Source: Didemnitutus sp047777955
Lineage (GTDB): Bacteria; Verrucomicrobiota; Verrucomicrobiia; Opitutales; Opitutaceae
Assembly (NCBI RefSeq): GCF_047777955.1
Contig: NZ_CP180537.1
Coordinates: forward strand, 4,278,001 to 4,342,000
Direction: 5' to 3'
DNA: 64,000 nucleotides
Part shown: positions 45,387 to 53,614 of the stretch, piece after piece
Position numbering within the stretch: position 1 is the stretch's first letter
Layout: each line of letters starts with the position of its first letter
Position numbers and translations under genes: made by a program
Notes under the pieces: model-generated
What the model was told of the DNA's origin: nothing
Databases searched by the model: none
The model's input: only the letters and a program-made list of their open reading frames with translations

Positions 45387-47312
45387 ATGAAAACCGGCTT
45401 CGCTCGCGCCTGCACTTTCCTGTTCGCCGCCGTCCTGACGTCCCTGCGCGTCTTCGCGTTCGATGATGTTCCCATCGTCAAATACGACCCCAGCCTGACG
45501 GTCGTCGAGGGCGACCAGCCGCTCTACCGCACGGTCGAGATTTCCATCACCTCCCCGTTCAACCTCACGCCGGGGCAGACGGTCACGATCCGTCCGGTCG
45601 TCACGATCCTCACCAAGCCGACGGGGGTTTCCGACGCCACGGCGCTGAGCTACGTGTCCTTCACCCCGGCCACGCTCGACTTCACCCAGCCCAACCAGAC
45701 GCTGAAAACCGTGGTGACGGCCGATTTTCCGCTCGGCACCGCCGCCGGCGGCTTCGCCTATCGCATCGAGACCCAGGGCTGGGCCCCGGGCACCCAAGAC
45801 CCCTGGGCCTTCCTCAACGCCACCATCTACCCGCAGAAAGTCGGTGACGTCCCCACCATCACCCTCAACACGCCGGTCGATGGCGATGTGTTCACCTACC
45901 TGCCGGCCGTCGGCCCGCTGACGATCCCGTTCAACTTCAAGGCCTCCGCGCCGACCGTCACGCCGATCACGACCCTCGACGCCAGCCTCAACGGCGCCGC
46001 GCTGACCTTCACGCGGACCACCAATTCCGACGGCTCCATCACCGGCACGGGCAACCTCACCATCACCGCCCCTGGCCCCTACACCATCCGCGCCCGAGCC
46101 ACCAACGACCTCGGCACCAGCACCGACAGCGCCGAGTTCACCGTCAACGTCTCCGCCCCGCCGCCGGTCGTCAGCATCGCCCAGCCGATCGGCCCGTCCT
46201 ACACGATGGTCACCGGCACCACGCTGACCCTTCCCTACTCCTTCTCGGCCACCAGCTACTACGGCGGCATCCAGACCCTCACCGCCACGCTCAACGGCAC
46301 GCCCGTCACCTTCACCCCCACCGGCCTGACCACCCTCAACGCCGCCGGCACGGGCAACTTCGCCATCACCTCCGGTGGCAGCTACACCCTCGTCGTCACC
46401 GCCACGGACCCGAACGGCACCGCGACCGCCACCCGCACCTTCAGCGTCACGGCCCTCACGCCGACGCCGACCGTCACGATCAGCCAGCCGGTCAACGGCA
46501 CCGTCATCACCCGCGTAGCCGGCTCGCCCGCCACCGCCGTGCCCTTCTCCTTCACCGCCCTGGCCAACACCGGCTTCACCATCAGCGCCGTTTCCGCGAC
46601 GCTGAACGGCAACGCCGTCACCGTCACTCCGTCCGGCCTCGGCACCGCCACCGCCGGCGGCACCGGCACGCTCTCCGTCAGCGCGCCCGGCACCTACACG
46701 CTCGTTGCCACCGGCACCAGCTCGGGCGTGGTCGCCAGCGCCTCCACCACCTTCACCGTCACGGAGACCACCCCGCCGCCGCCGTCCAGCTGCGACGTCC
46801 TCTGGCTGCCGCCGATCAACCTCAACAAGGTCCAGCAAGGCGGCTGCGTCCTGCCCATCAAGTTCCGCATCTGCTGCGAAACCCACGCGCGCTGCAACCG
46901 CGGCAACGGCTACGGCAATGGCAACGGCAACGGCAACGGAAATGGCTGCGACCGCAACGACGACGACCGCGACCACAACGGCAGTTACGACTGCGACAAC
47001 GGCGAGCACTACGGCTGGGGTCGCGACGACGACGACGAGATCCACGGCAAGTGCAAGGGCGACTTCGACACCTCCGTCGTCATCGCGATCTTTGAGATTC
47101 GCGGCAACGGCTCCGCCTCCGCCCCGACGCTCTACGCCTACGACCGCCGCTCGCCCAACCCGCCGACCTACACCATTCAGGGCAACAACATGTATCACCT
47201 GAATTTCCCCGTGCCGAAGGGCAAGCACACCTTCCGCGTCGAAATCTACCGCACGCCCAGCTCCTCCACGACGCCGCAACTGCTCGGCGCGAAGGAATTC
47301 ACGAGCAAGTAA
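45387..47312 (+). CDS. Secreted protein with tandem Ig-like domains and Gly-Asn / Asp-rich Cys tail (641 aa)
   Basis: Signal peptide MKTGFARACTFLFAAVLTSL...FAFDD. An N-terminal beta-sandwich region is followed by at least three Ig-like repeats of about 100 residues. They share PxVxISQPVNGT starts and TFSVT/TFTVTE ends (SADFTV..VSAPPPV, RTFSVTALTPTPT, TTFTVTETTPPPP). The C-terminal part has Cys clusters (CVLPIKFRICCETHARC), a GNGYGNGNGNGNG run and an Asp-rich stretch (CDRNDDDRDHNGSYDCDNGE) that may bind calcium. The end is a beta-sandwich-like domain. ATG 45387 is chosen for the signal peptide. Divergent from the PEP-CTERM protein; probably a partner surface or matrix protein. Confidence 0.82.
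   Translation: MKTGFARACTFLFAAVLTSLRVFAFDDVPIVKYDPSLTVVEGDQPLYRTVEISITSPFNLTPGQTVTIRPVVTILTKPTGVSDATALSYVSFTPATLDFTQPNQTLKTVVTADFPLGTAAGGFAYRIETQGWAPGTQDPWAFLNATIYPQKVGDVPTITLNTPVDGDVFTYLPAVGPLTIPFNFKASAPTVTPITTLDASLNGAALTFTRTTNSDGSITGTGNLTITAPGPYTIRARATNDLGTSTDSAEFTVNVSAPPPVVSIAQPIGPSYTMVTGTTLTLPYSFSATSYYGGIQTLTATLNGTPVTFTPTGLTTLNAAGTGNFAITSGGSYTLVVTATDPNGTATATRTFSVTALTPTPTVTISQPVNGTVITRVAGSPATAVPFSFTALANTGFTISAVSATLNGNAVTVTPSGLGTATAGGTGTLSVSAPGTYTLVATGTSSGVVASASTTFTVTETTPPPPSSCDVLWLPPINLNKVQQGGCVLPIKFRICCETHARCNRGNGYGNGNGNGNGNGCDRNDDDRDHNGSYDCDNGEHYGWGRDDDDEIHGKCKGDFDTSVVIAIFEIRGNGSASAPTLYAYDRRSPNPPTYTIQGNNMYHLNFPVPKGKHTFRVEIYRTPSSSTTPQLLGAKEFTSK
46902..46946 (+). repeat. GGC-AAC hexanucleotide tandem repeat
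   Basis: Seven consecutive Gly-Asn or Gly-Tyr codon pairs (GGC AAC, with one GGC TAC and AAT/GGA variants) in the secreted protein's tail. Such a run can change length by slippage without breaking the frame. Confidence 0.8.
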
Positions 47313-48904
47313 CCGCCCCAGCGCCACCGGCTCCCGCGAGGCATGGCTTCCCGCCATGCCTTTTTCTTTGGCGCCGCGCCCGGGCCCGCCCGCGGCGCGT
47401 CACTTCCCTTCGCCGGCGGGCGCACCGCGCTCGCGCTCAGGCTGATCATGCGCTCGATCACCGCGTAATTCAGTTCCGCCGACACCGGCCGCACCACGGT
47501 CAGGAGGAACAGCGGCGGCCAATCCTTGGCCCGCAACCGCTCCTCGATCCGCTGCTGCGCCACCAGGCTCGCCGCATCCTGCCCGGCGAACTGCTTGCGG
47601 ATGTCGGGCAGCCAGTCGATCTGCCCCGCCAGCGCCGCCGCGCAAAACAGCGCCGCCGCCGCCTCGTCGCGCCCCGCCCCGACCGGCAGGCGGAAGAACG
47701 CCTCCCGGCAGCGCTGCAGCAGCCCCGCATCCGGATAGCGGATCAGGTGCTGCGCCACGATCGCCACGCCCGCCGCCGCGTCGGCGCCGGAGGCGTCCAG
47801 CAGGATGCCGCTCTCGCGCTCCAGCCGGGCCGGGTAATGCCCGACCGCGTGCGCCGCGAGCGTCAGCCGCGCCACGTCGCGCCCGGCGAGGAGCCCGCGC
47901 GCCGCGCGCAGCAGGTCCAGCGCCTCGAACGTGTCGCCGAACTCGATCAGCCGCTCGACGCGGTGCAGCGCGGCATACGGGGTCGCCGGCGCCGGCTGCG
48001 CCTCCAGCAGGGCGCGCGCACCCGCCGCGTCCGTGCGCCGCAGCTTCAGCTCGAGGGCGCAGATCGCACGCGTCTCCGCCGGCAGCCGGGCGTCGTCCAT
48101 CGCCGTGGTGAGGATCGCCCAGTTGCGCGTCCAGCGGGCCGCCGTGATCAGGGCGTGCGTCCACGCCGCCGTGCCGTCCGGCTCGGCCTCGAGCCGCGCC
48201 AGCGCCAGCGCGGCCACGCCCGACATCTGCCCGCGCGCGAGCATGCTCCGGCACCAGATGCGCGCCGTCTCCTTGCCGCGCTCCGGGTGCTGCGAGAGCA
48301 GCTGCGCGTAAAGTCCGTCCGCCGCGTCGGGCTGCACCAGGTGCAGGAGCTGCGCCAGCAGCATGCCGCTGGCGTAGTCACCCGGGTTGATCTGTCGCGC
48401 CACCCGCAGGGCCGCGATCGCCTCGCGCGGGTGCCCCGTCGCCAGCGCGGCCTCGCCCTTCTCGCGAAAGAGGTCGGCGCGCACCTGCCGCATTTCCCGC
48501 CAGGCCAGGGGCCAGAAGATCTGCCGCAGGCTCACACGGTAGCCGACCGCGCGCATGCCGCCCCAGGCGCCGAGCCCGGCCAGCAGCGCCAGCGCCAGCA
48601 CCGCGGCCGCGTGGGCCGCGAACACGCGCCCCCAGAACGGCCGCACGTCCGCGGGCGAGGCGCTGCACACCCAGTCGCCCTTGGCATTGCGCGTGAGCAG
48701 TGGGCACACCCGCTGGCCGAAGCGCCGCGGGTCCTTCCAGAACACCACCGCGTCGCAGCGCACGCCGTCCACCCCGCCGATGTCGCTGTTGTTGTGACAC
48801 GGACAACGGCCCACCCGGCCGCGCACGACGTAGATCGTCTTGCGCGCGTTCCAATACCACCACGCCGCGAACGTGCGCAGCAGATCCCCGAGCCAGCCTT
48901 TCAT
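47246..48904 (-). CDS. TPR-containing single-pass membrane protein (552 aa as read; real stop probably at 47400)
   Basis: N-terminal cytoplasmic part with a Cys cluster (GRCPCHNNSDIGG, VRCDAVVFWKDPRRFGQRVC). One membrane helix follows at about residues 97-117 (AAAVLALALLAGLGAWGG), then a long helical solenoid of degenerate TPRs (ALATGHPREAIAALRVARQI, GMLLAQLLHLVQPDAADGLY, TAAWTHALITAARWTRNWAI). I do not recognise a named family. The open frame runs to 47246, overlapping the convergent gene and its terminator. One missing base near 47415 would end it at 47400-47402 (501 aa), which I think more likely given similar errors elsewhere. Precedes no partner gene in an obvious operon; the SSS symporter lies upstream. 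Confidence 0.7.
   Translation of the reverse strand: MKGWLGDLLRTFAAWWYWNARKTIYVVRGRVGRCPCHNNSDIGGVDGVRCDAVVFWKDPRRFGQRVCPLLTRNAKGDWVCSASPADVRPFWGRVFAAHAAAVLALALLAGLGAWGGMRAVGYRVSLRQIFWPLAWREMRQVRADLFREKGEAALATGHPREAIAALRVARQINPGDYASGMLLAQLLHLVQPDAADGLYAQLLSQHPERGKETARIWCRSMLARGQMSGVAALALARLEAEPDGTAAWTHALITAARWTRNWAILTTAMDDARLPAETRAICALELKLRRTDAAGARALLEAQPAPATPYAALHRVERLIEFGDTFEALDLLRAARGLLAGRDVARLTLAAHAVGHYPARLERESGILLDASGADAAAGVAIVAQHLIRYPDAGLLQRCREAFFRLPVGAGRDEAAAALFCAAALAGQIDWLPDIRKQFAGQDAASLVAQQRIEERLRAKDWPPLFLLTVVRPVSAELNYAVIERMISLSASAVRPPAKGSDAPRAGPGAAPKKKAWREAMPRGSRWRWGGYLLVNSFAPSSCGVVEELGVR
47339..47369 (+). terminator. Rho-independent terminator after the secreted Ig-like gene
   Basis: Nine-bp stem (47339-47347 with 47353-47361), 5-base loop and a TTTTTCTTTG tail, 27 bases beyond the stop at 47312. 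It lies inside the reading frame of the convergent TPR gene if that gene is not frameshifted. Confidence 0.88.
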
Positions 48905-49025
48905 CGCCCGAGGAAAGGCCGCCCCTCCGACCGGCGCAAGCCGCTTCAGGACGGCGGGGCCCGGCGCGCCGCGCGGGCGGCGGCCGGCCTTCCGTGCGTC
49001 ACGGGTCCCCGACCGGTGCGACCGC

Positions 49026-50825
49026 TCAATGTCCCGCCGCCGTGTGCTCCTGGATGTATTCGTTCTTCAGGCCGAGCGATTCCGGCGCGTGCAGCACGAG
49101 CATCTTCATGCGCACGTCGTCCGGCACCTTCGCCGCCGTCAGTTTCGAGACGACGATCATCAGGGTGATGGCCAGCGGCACGGTCCAGATCGCCGGCTGC
49201 TCGCAGAGGATGCGGAGCAGCGGGTGGTGCTGCCAGAATTCGTTCATCGGCGCGAAGCCCGCGAACAGCTTCCCCATCGGGCCCTTGTCGAGCGCGAGGC
49301 TGCTGACGTTCACGAGCGTCGCGGCCGCGAGCGCGAACAGGCCGCCGGTCAGCATGCCCGTGGCCGCGCCGGTCATCGTCATGCCGCGCCACCACACGCT
49401 CATGAACAGCAGCGGGAAGTAGCTCGCCGCCGCGATCGCGAACGCCTGGCCGACCATGAAGTTGATCTCCAGCGGCTCGACGAAGCAGCCGAGCCCGATC
49501 GCCACCGCGCCGATCGCCACTGCGGCGATCTTGAACATCCGCAGCCGCTCCGCCGCCGTCGCGTGCGGTTTCAGCATCCGGCCGTAGACGTCGTGCGCCA
49601 GCGCGCCCGTCATCGAGACGAGCAGGCCGCTGAACGTGCTCATGAAGGCCGCGAACGCCCCCGCGCACGTGATGCCGCTGAGCACGCTGCCCCATACGCC
49701 GCCGACCGCGCGCGGCAGCTCGAGCACGACCTTGTCCGTGCCCTTGGCCCCGGTCGCCGCGTAGAGCTCGGGGAGCAGGTTGCGCCCGAGCACGCCGAAC
49801 ACCGGCGGGAACACGTAGAAGATGCCAATCAGGATCATCACCCACATCGTCGTCCGCTTCGCCGCCACGCCGTCGGGGTTGGTGTAGAAGCGCACGAGGA
49901 TGTGCGGCAGGCCCGCCGTGCCGCAGACGAGCGCGATGATGAGCGAGTAGGTGTAGAGCAGCGAATACGGCCGCGCCTCCTCGGCGCTGAGCCCGGCGGC
50001 CTTCGCCGCCTTCGTCGTCAGCGGACCGAACGGCGACACCCACGCGGTGTCCGCGGGGGCCTTTTCCACGAGCGGCTTGCGCTCGACCGTCTGCACGACC
50101 GGCGCCGCGTCCTTCGCCGCCGCGAGCGCGCGGCCGTCGTTGGCGCCGAGATGCGCGCCGTAGAAGCCGTAGACCGACATCAGCACGAACACCGGCACGC
50201 TGATCGCGAACATCTTCATCCAATACTGGAACGCCTGCACCAGCGTGATGCCCTTCATGCCGCCGAGCGCGACGTTCAGGGTGATCACCGCGCCCACCGC
50301 CACCACGCCGACCCAGTAGGGCAGCCCGGGGAAGATGTAGGCCAGCGTCGTGCCCGCGCCCTTCATCTGCGGCATGGTGTAGAAGAATCCGATGAACAGG
50401 ACGAAGCACACCGCGATCTTGCGGAACAGCGGCGAGTCGAACCGGCCCTCCGCGAAGTCCGGGATCGTGTAGGCGCCGAAGCGGCGCAGCGGCCCGGCGA
50501 TGAACAGCAGCAGGAAGAGGTAGCCGCACGCGTAACACACCGGATACCACAGCGCGTCGTAGCCGCTCGACATCACCATGCCTGCCACGCCCATGAACGA
50601 CGCCGCGGACAGATACTCGCCGGAGATCGCCGAGGCGTTCCAGCCGACCGAGACGGAGCGGCCGGCGACGAAGAAGTCGCTCGCCGTCTTCGACGTCCTC
50701 GCCGAGCGGAAGCCCATCCAGATCGTCACCACCACGGTGATCATCGAGAAGGCCAGGATCCACGGATCGACGCCCGCAAACACGCCGCCCGCGGTCTGCG
50801 CCAGCACGAGGGAAAGCGCGCTCAT
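49026..50825 (-). CDS. Sodium:solute symporter (SSS family), acetate-permease-like (599 aa)
   Basis: Thirteen or so membrane segments of the SSS family, starting DPWILAFSMITVVVTIWMGF. Family marks are ASDFFVAGRSVSVGWNASAI, SGEYLSAASFMGVAGMVMSS, YTIPDFAEGRFDSPLFRKIA, QYWMKMFAISVPVFVLMS, and AGAFAAFMSTFSGLLVSMTG. Together with the upstream DUF485 partner this matches the ActP/YjcG (acetate) subgroup rather than proline or glucose carriers. A 60-residue hydrophilic insertion (YGAHLGANDGRALAAAKDAA...) is typical of ActP. Its start overlaps the DUF485 stop by ATGA, so the two are coupled. Uptake of acetate or a related short acid is inferred. Confidence 0.92.
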   Translation of the reverse strand: MSALSLVLAQTAGGVFAGVDPWILAFSMITVVVTIWMGFRSARTSKTASDFFVAGRSVSVGWNASAISGEYLSAASFMGVAGMVMSSGYDALWYPVCYACGYLFLLLFIAGPLRRFGAYTIPDFAEGRFDSPLFRKIAVCFVLFIGFFYTMPQMKGAGTTLAYIFPGLPYWVGVVAVGAVITLNVALGGMKGITLVQAFQYWMKMFAISVPVFVLMSVYGFYGAHLGANDGRALAAAKDAAPVVQTVERKPLVEKAPADTAWVSPFGPLTTKAAKAAGLSAEEARPYSLLYTYSLIIALVCGTAGLPHILVRFYTNPDGVAAKRTTMWVMILIGIFYVFPPVFGVLGRNLLPELYAATGAKGTDKVVLELPRAVGGVWGSVLSGITCAGAFAAFMSTFSGLLVSMTGALAHDVYGRMLKPHATAAERLRMFKIAAVAIGAVAIGLGCFVEPLEINFMVGQAFAIAAASYFPLLFMSVWWRGMTMTGAATGMLTGGLFALAAATLVNVSSLALDKGPMGKLFAGFAPMNEFWQHHPLLRILCEQPAIWTVPLAITLMIVVSKLTAAKVPDDVRMKMLVLHAPESLGLKNEYIQEHTAAGH

Positions 50826-51136
50826 GATTCCGCCCTCCCCTTCTTCACCTGCTCGACTTCATCCTGCTCGAGCCAGATCGAGCGCTTGATGAACAGCCAC
50901 GAGATCACCCACACCGCGGGGAAGAACAGCACGCCGAGCAGCAGCCAGCTCAGCGTGAAGCCCGCGATGCGCGTCGCCATCAGCTGCGGCGCGAAGTAGT
51001 TCGCCAATGGCAGCCCGAACAGCACGACCAGGAAGGCCGCGGCGCAGGCGATGGACAGTTTCAGTTGCCGGCGCATGAGCGTGTGGAGAAACGCTTCGCT
51101 GTGCACCGCGTCGTCGTGGGGTATCGGGGCAGGCAT
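50822..51136 (-). CDS. DUF485 small membrane protein, symporter partner (104 aa)
   Basis: Two membrane segments (LSIACAAAFLVVLFGLPLAN and FTLSWLLLGVLFFPAVWVIS), with soluble charged ends ending DEVEQVKKGRAES. Such small DUF485 (YjcH-like) proteins are almost always encoded just before SSS acetate permeases, and here the stop overlaps the permease start by four bases (ATGA). ATG 51136. Confidence 0.9.
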   Translation of the reverse strand: MPAPIPHDDAVHSEAFLHTLMRRQLKLSIACAAAFLVVLFGLPLANYFAPQLMATRIAGFTLSWLLLGVLFFPAVWVISWLFIKRSIWLEQDEVEQVKKGRAES

Positions 51137-51354
51137 TGGCGCGCGAGACTGCGCGCCGGTCCGCGCGAGACAACACCGATGTTCGTCTTACAGTTGGACG
51201 CCCGCCGCGGCCGCACCCGGGCGCCCGGCGGCCACGCGGCCCGGGCGCGACCGCGGCCACCCGCCCGGCCGGCGCCGGCGTGGAATCCCCGCGGGCGTTT
51301 CCGAAACCGCAACCGGCGTTTGCCTCCGCTCCCTGGCCGGACACGCTGGGGGCC

Positions 51355-51855
51355 GTGGACTACGCCATCTGGACCCTCACCGTGCTGCTGCTCCTCGCCG
51401 GGCTGGTCGGCTCGGTCGTGCCCCTGCTGCCGGGCACGACGCTGATTTTCGCCGGCGTGCTGCTGCACAAGCTCCTCCTGCCCGCGAGCGTGAGCACCGC
51501 CGCGGTGGTCTGGATCGGCGTGTTCTGGCTCGGCTCGGTCGTCGCGGACTTCGGCTGCACGCTGCTCGGCGCCCGGTTGTTCGGCGGCTCGAAATGGGGC
51601 CTGACCGGCGCGGGCGGCGGCGCGCTCGTCGGGATGTTCTTCTCCCTGCCGGCGCTGCTGCTCGGCACGGTCCTCGGCGCCGTCGCGGCCGAAAAGCTGC
51701 TCGGGAAGCGCACCGACCACGAGGCGCTGAAATCCGGCCTCGGCGCGGCGCTGGGCTTCCTCGTCAGCGCGATCGTGCGCGCGGCGTTCGCCGCGGCGAT
51801 GGTCGCGCTCTTCGCCTACTCCGCCCTCACCTTCGCCACGCCGGCCGCCGGCTAG
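51355..51855 (+). CDS. DUF456 family membrane protein (166 aa)
   Basis: The DUF456 pattern is clear: LLLLAGLVGSVVPLLPGTTL, FAGVLLHKLLLPAS, FWLGSVVADFGCTLLGARLF, GSKWGLTGAGGGALVGMFF and LGTVLGAVAAEKLLG. The frame is open from 51136, but the upstream residues are Arg/Pro-rich and unlike the family. I chose GTG at 51355, which follows a good GGGGG ribosome-binding stretch. Four to five membrane helices; function unknown. Stop TAG overlaps the convergent HDOD gene's stop in a shared CTAG palindrome. Confidence 0.82.
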   Translation: MDYAIWTLTVLLLLAGLVGSVVPLLPGTTLIFAGVLLHKLLLPASVSTAAVVWIGVFWLGSVVADFGCTLLGARLFGGSKWGLTGAGGGALVGMFFSLPALLLGTVLGAVAAEKLLGKRTDHEALKSGLGAALGFLVSAIVRAAFAAAMVALFAYSALTFATPAAG

Positions 51856-52694
51856 GCCGCGCTCGACCACTCGAGCATCGCGCACGCCACGAAGCGCCGG
51901 TGCGCGCGCTCGACCGCCTCCGCGACCGTCTCGGCCGGCACGCCGGCCAGACGGAACATCGCCGGCTCGACCCGCCAGCCGGCGCTCTCGCCCGGCAGCG
52001 CGCAGCCGCGACCGGCCGCCATGCCGCAGGCGAGGTGCAGGCGCGCCGCGGCGCCGGCGAACTCGGGCTGCAGCTCGGGCGCGTGCTGTCCGCGCACGGC
52101 GCCGATCGTCTCCGGCGCGAACCGCCAGTGGTCGAGCAGCACCGCCGAGACCTCGGCGGCGTCCACCCCGTGCTGCGCCTTTTCCCATTCGTGGACGCGC
52201 GGCGCGGCCGCTTCGCCCGGATAGGCCGTGAGCGGCGCGAAATTGTTCAACACCACCTTGCCGATGCTGCGCAGCAGGCCCGTGGCGTAGGCCGCGCGCG
52301 CGTCGCCTCCGGCCAGCAGCGCGAGTTCGGCGTTCAGCGTCCCGATCGCCACCGCGTTCTCCCAGAGGCGTCCGCCGGCGATGTCGTAGACCGGCAGCTC
52401 GCCCTGGAACGCGTGGCGCGACACCGCGAGGCCGACGATCTGGTGGATGTCGCCGAAGCCCACGCGGGCGACGGCGTCCTCGAGCGACTCGCAGCGGGCG
52501 CGCAGGCCGTAGAGCGCGCTGTTGGCGAGCTTGATGACCTGGAAAGTCAGCGCCGGGTCGATGTTCACCAGTTCGACGATGTCGTCGAGGTCCGCCGTCG
52601 GGTCGTTGAGCAGCGTTTGCAGGCGGCCGAGCACGCCCAGCGACGGAGGCAGGCGCGAACCGAGGGATACGATGGTGGCGTGGTCCAGCGTCAT
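51852..52694 (-). CDS. Stand-alone HDOD domain protein (280 aa)
   Basis: An HDOD domain: LPPSLGVLGRLQTLLNDPTA, VNIDPALTFQVIKLANSALYG, DAVARVGFGDIHQIVGLAVS, ARAAYATGLLRSIGKVVLNN and VSAVLLDHWRFAPETIGAVR. HDOD proteins act as scaffolds in signalling. Its C-terminus (RAHRRFVACAMLEWSSAA) marks where an HDOD protein of this type ends and gives a useful comparison for the fused gene at 29595-31175. ATG 52694. Downstream of a paralogous exported protein gene, 74 bases away on the same strand. Confidence 0.88.
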   Translation of the reverse strand: MTLDHATIVSLGSRLPPSLGVLGRLQTLLNDPTADLDDIVELVNIDPALTFQVIKLANSALYGLRARCESLEDAVARVGFGDIHQIVGLAVSRHAFQGELPVYDIAGGRLWENAVAIGTLNAELALLAGGDARAAYATGLLRSIGKVVLNNFAPLTAYPGEAAAPRVHEWEKAQHGVDAAEVSAVLLDHWRFAPETIGAVRGQHAPELQPEFAGAAARLHLACGMAAGRGCALPGESAGWRVEPAMFRLAGVPAETVAEAVERAHRRFVACAMLEWSSAA

Positions 52695-52768
52695 CAGGGC
52701 AAGAGGTGTCCTCCTGCCATCGGCACAGAACGCGGCCGGCTGTAGCGGAGAAACGCCGCGCCGGCGGT

Positions 52769-53551
52769 CTAGAAATCGATCGTCCGGAGCGGCCCGGGCT
52801 TCACCACGAAGCGGTCGTCGTAGGGCGTGACGCGCTTGAAGTCGCTGCGGGTCTGCTCCGTGTGCTGCTCGACCGGGACGAAGGCGATCGCGGCGCCGAG
52901 ATCGGCGCGGATCCGGCACACCACGGGGGCGAATCGGGGATCGGCCGCGCGGAAATCGATCGTCGCGGAGGCGCTCTTCACCTTGGCGATCAGCAGCGCG
53001 CGCACGGCCTGCTTCAGCCGCAGCTCGATCGCCTGGAAAGCCTGCCGCCCGGCGTCGATGCGCACGATCGCCTCCACCTTGTCGACCGGGAAGCGGCTGT
53101 TCGCCTCCTGCCGGAGCGGGACGAGATAACTCAGCGTCGCCGGCGCGCCGGGGGCGTCGGGGATCAGCCGGGCCTGCGCGAGGTCGAGCAGCTCGCCGAA
53201 GGTCTTGCGGTCCTTGTTCATCTTCGCACGCTGCTTCCGAAATTTCTTCTGCTCCACCGCGGTCGCGTCCTTCCCGCCGGTCTGCAGCAGCGTCCACTGC
53301 ACGTCGTAGTGCTGCGACGGGTCGAAGCGCGCGACGGTGTCCTCGGTGACGCGGCCCTTCTTGTCGCGCGAGACCGTGTGCACGGTGTAGGCCCAGCGGT
53401 TCGCGTCGCGGCCGAACTGCGCCACCGCCTCGCGGAGCGGGGCCGGCGCGGCGGCGAGCGGGTCGCCGTCATCGCCGGCGGCGGGCGGGTCCGCGCGGAC
53501 GCCGCCGGCCAGCAGGAGCACGCTGCCGAGCAGGGAAAGGAAAAGGCGCAT
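52769..53551 (-). CDS. Exported protein of unknown function (260 aa), paralogue of 37913-38628
   Basis: Signal peptide MRLFLSLLGSVLLLAGGVRA, then RWAYTVHTVSRDKKGRVTED, ARFDPSQHYDVQWTLLQTGG, ATLSYLVPLRQEANSRFPVD and IVRIDAGRQAFQAIELRLKQ. The blocks line up with the exported protein at 37913-38628, so these are paralogues. There are no Cys or obvious catalytic motifs; a soluble periplasmic or outer-membrane-associated function is likely but unknown. The start codon is inside a strong hairpin that is also the probable terminator of pckG. It lies 64 bases after the pckG stop and is followed by the HDOD gene. Confidence 0.72.
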   Translation of the reverse strand: MRLFLSLLGSVLLLAGGVRADPPAAGDDGDPLAAAPAPLREAVAQFGRDANRWAYTVHTVSRDKKGRVTEDTVARFDPSQHYDVQWTLLQTGGKDATAVEQKKFRKQRAKMNKDRKTFGELLDLAQARLIPDAPGAPATLSYLVPLRQEANSRFPVDKVEAIVRIDAGRQAFQAIELRLKQAVRALLIAKVKSASATIDFRAADPRFAPVVCRIRADLGAAIAFVPVEQHTEQTRSDFKRVTPYDDRFVVKPGPLRTIDF

Positions 53552-53570
53552 GGTCTTGAGACCATGCGCC
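53541..53570 (-). terminator. Terminator-like hairpin after pckG overlapping the start codon of the next gene
   Basis: Perfect 12-bp inverted repeat (53545-53556 with 53559-53570) followed on the minus strand by TTTT (53541-53544). It is the expected terminator of pckG. Its second arm contains the ATG (53549-53551) of the exported protein gene, which would place the start codon in the stem of the transcript. Confidence 0.75.
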
Positions 53571-53614
53571 CGCGAAAGGTTTCGGCAAATCCGCCGGGAT
53601 GAGCGGTCGGGCGT

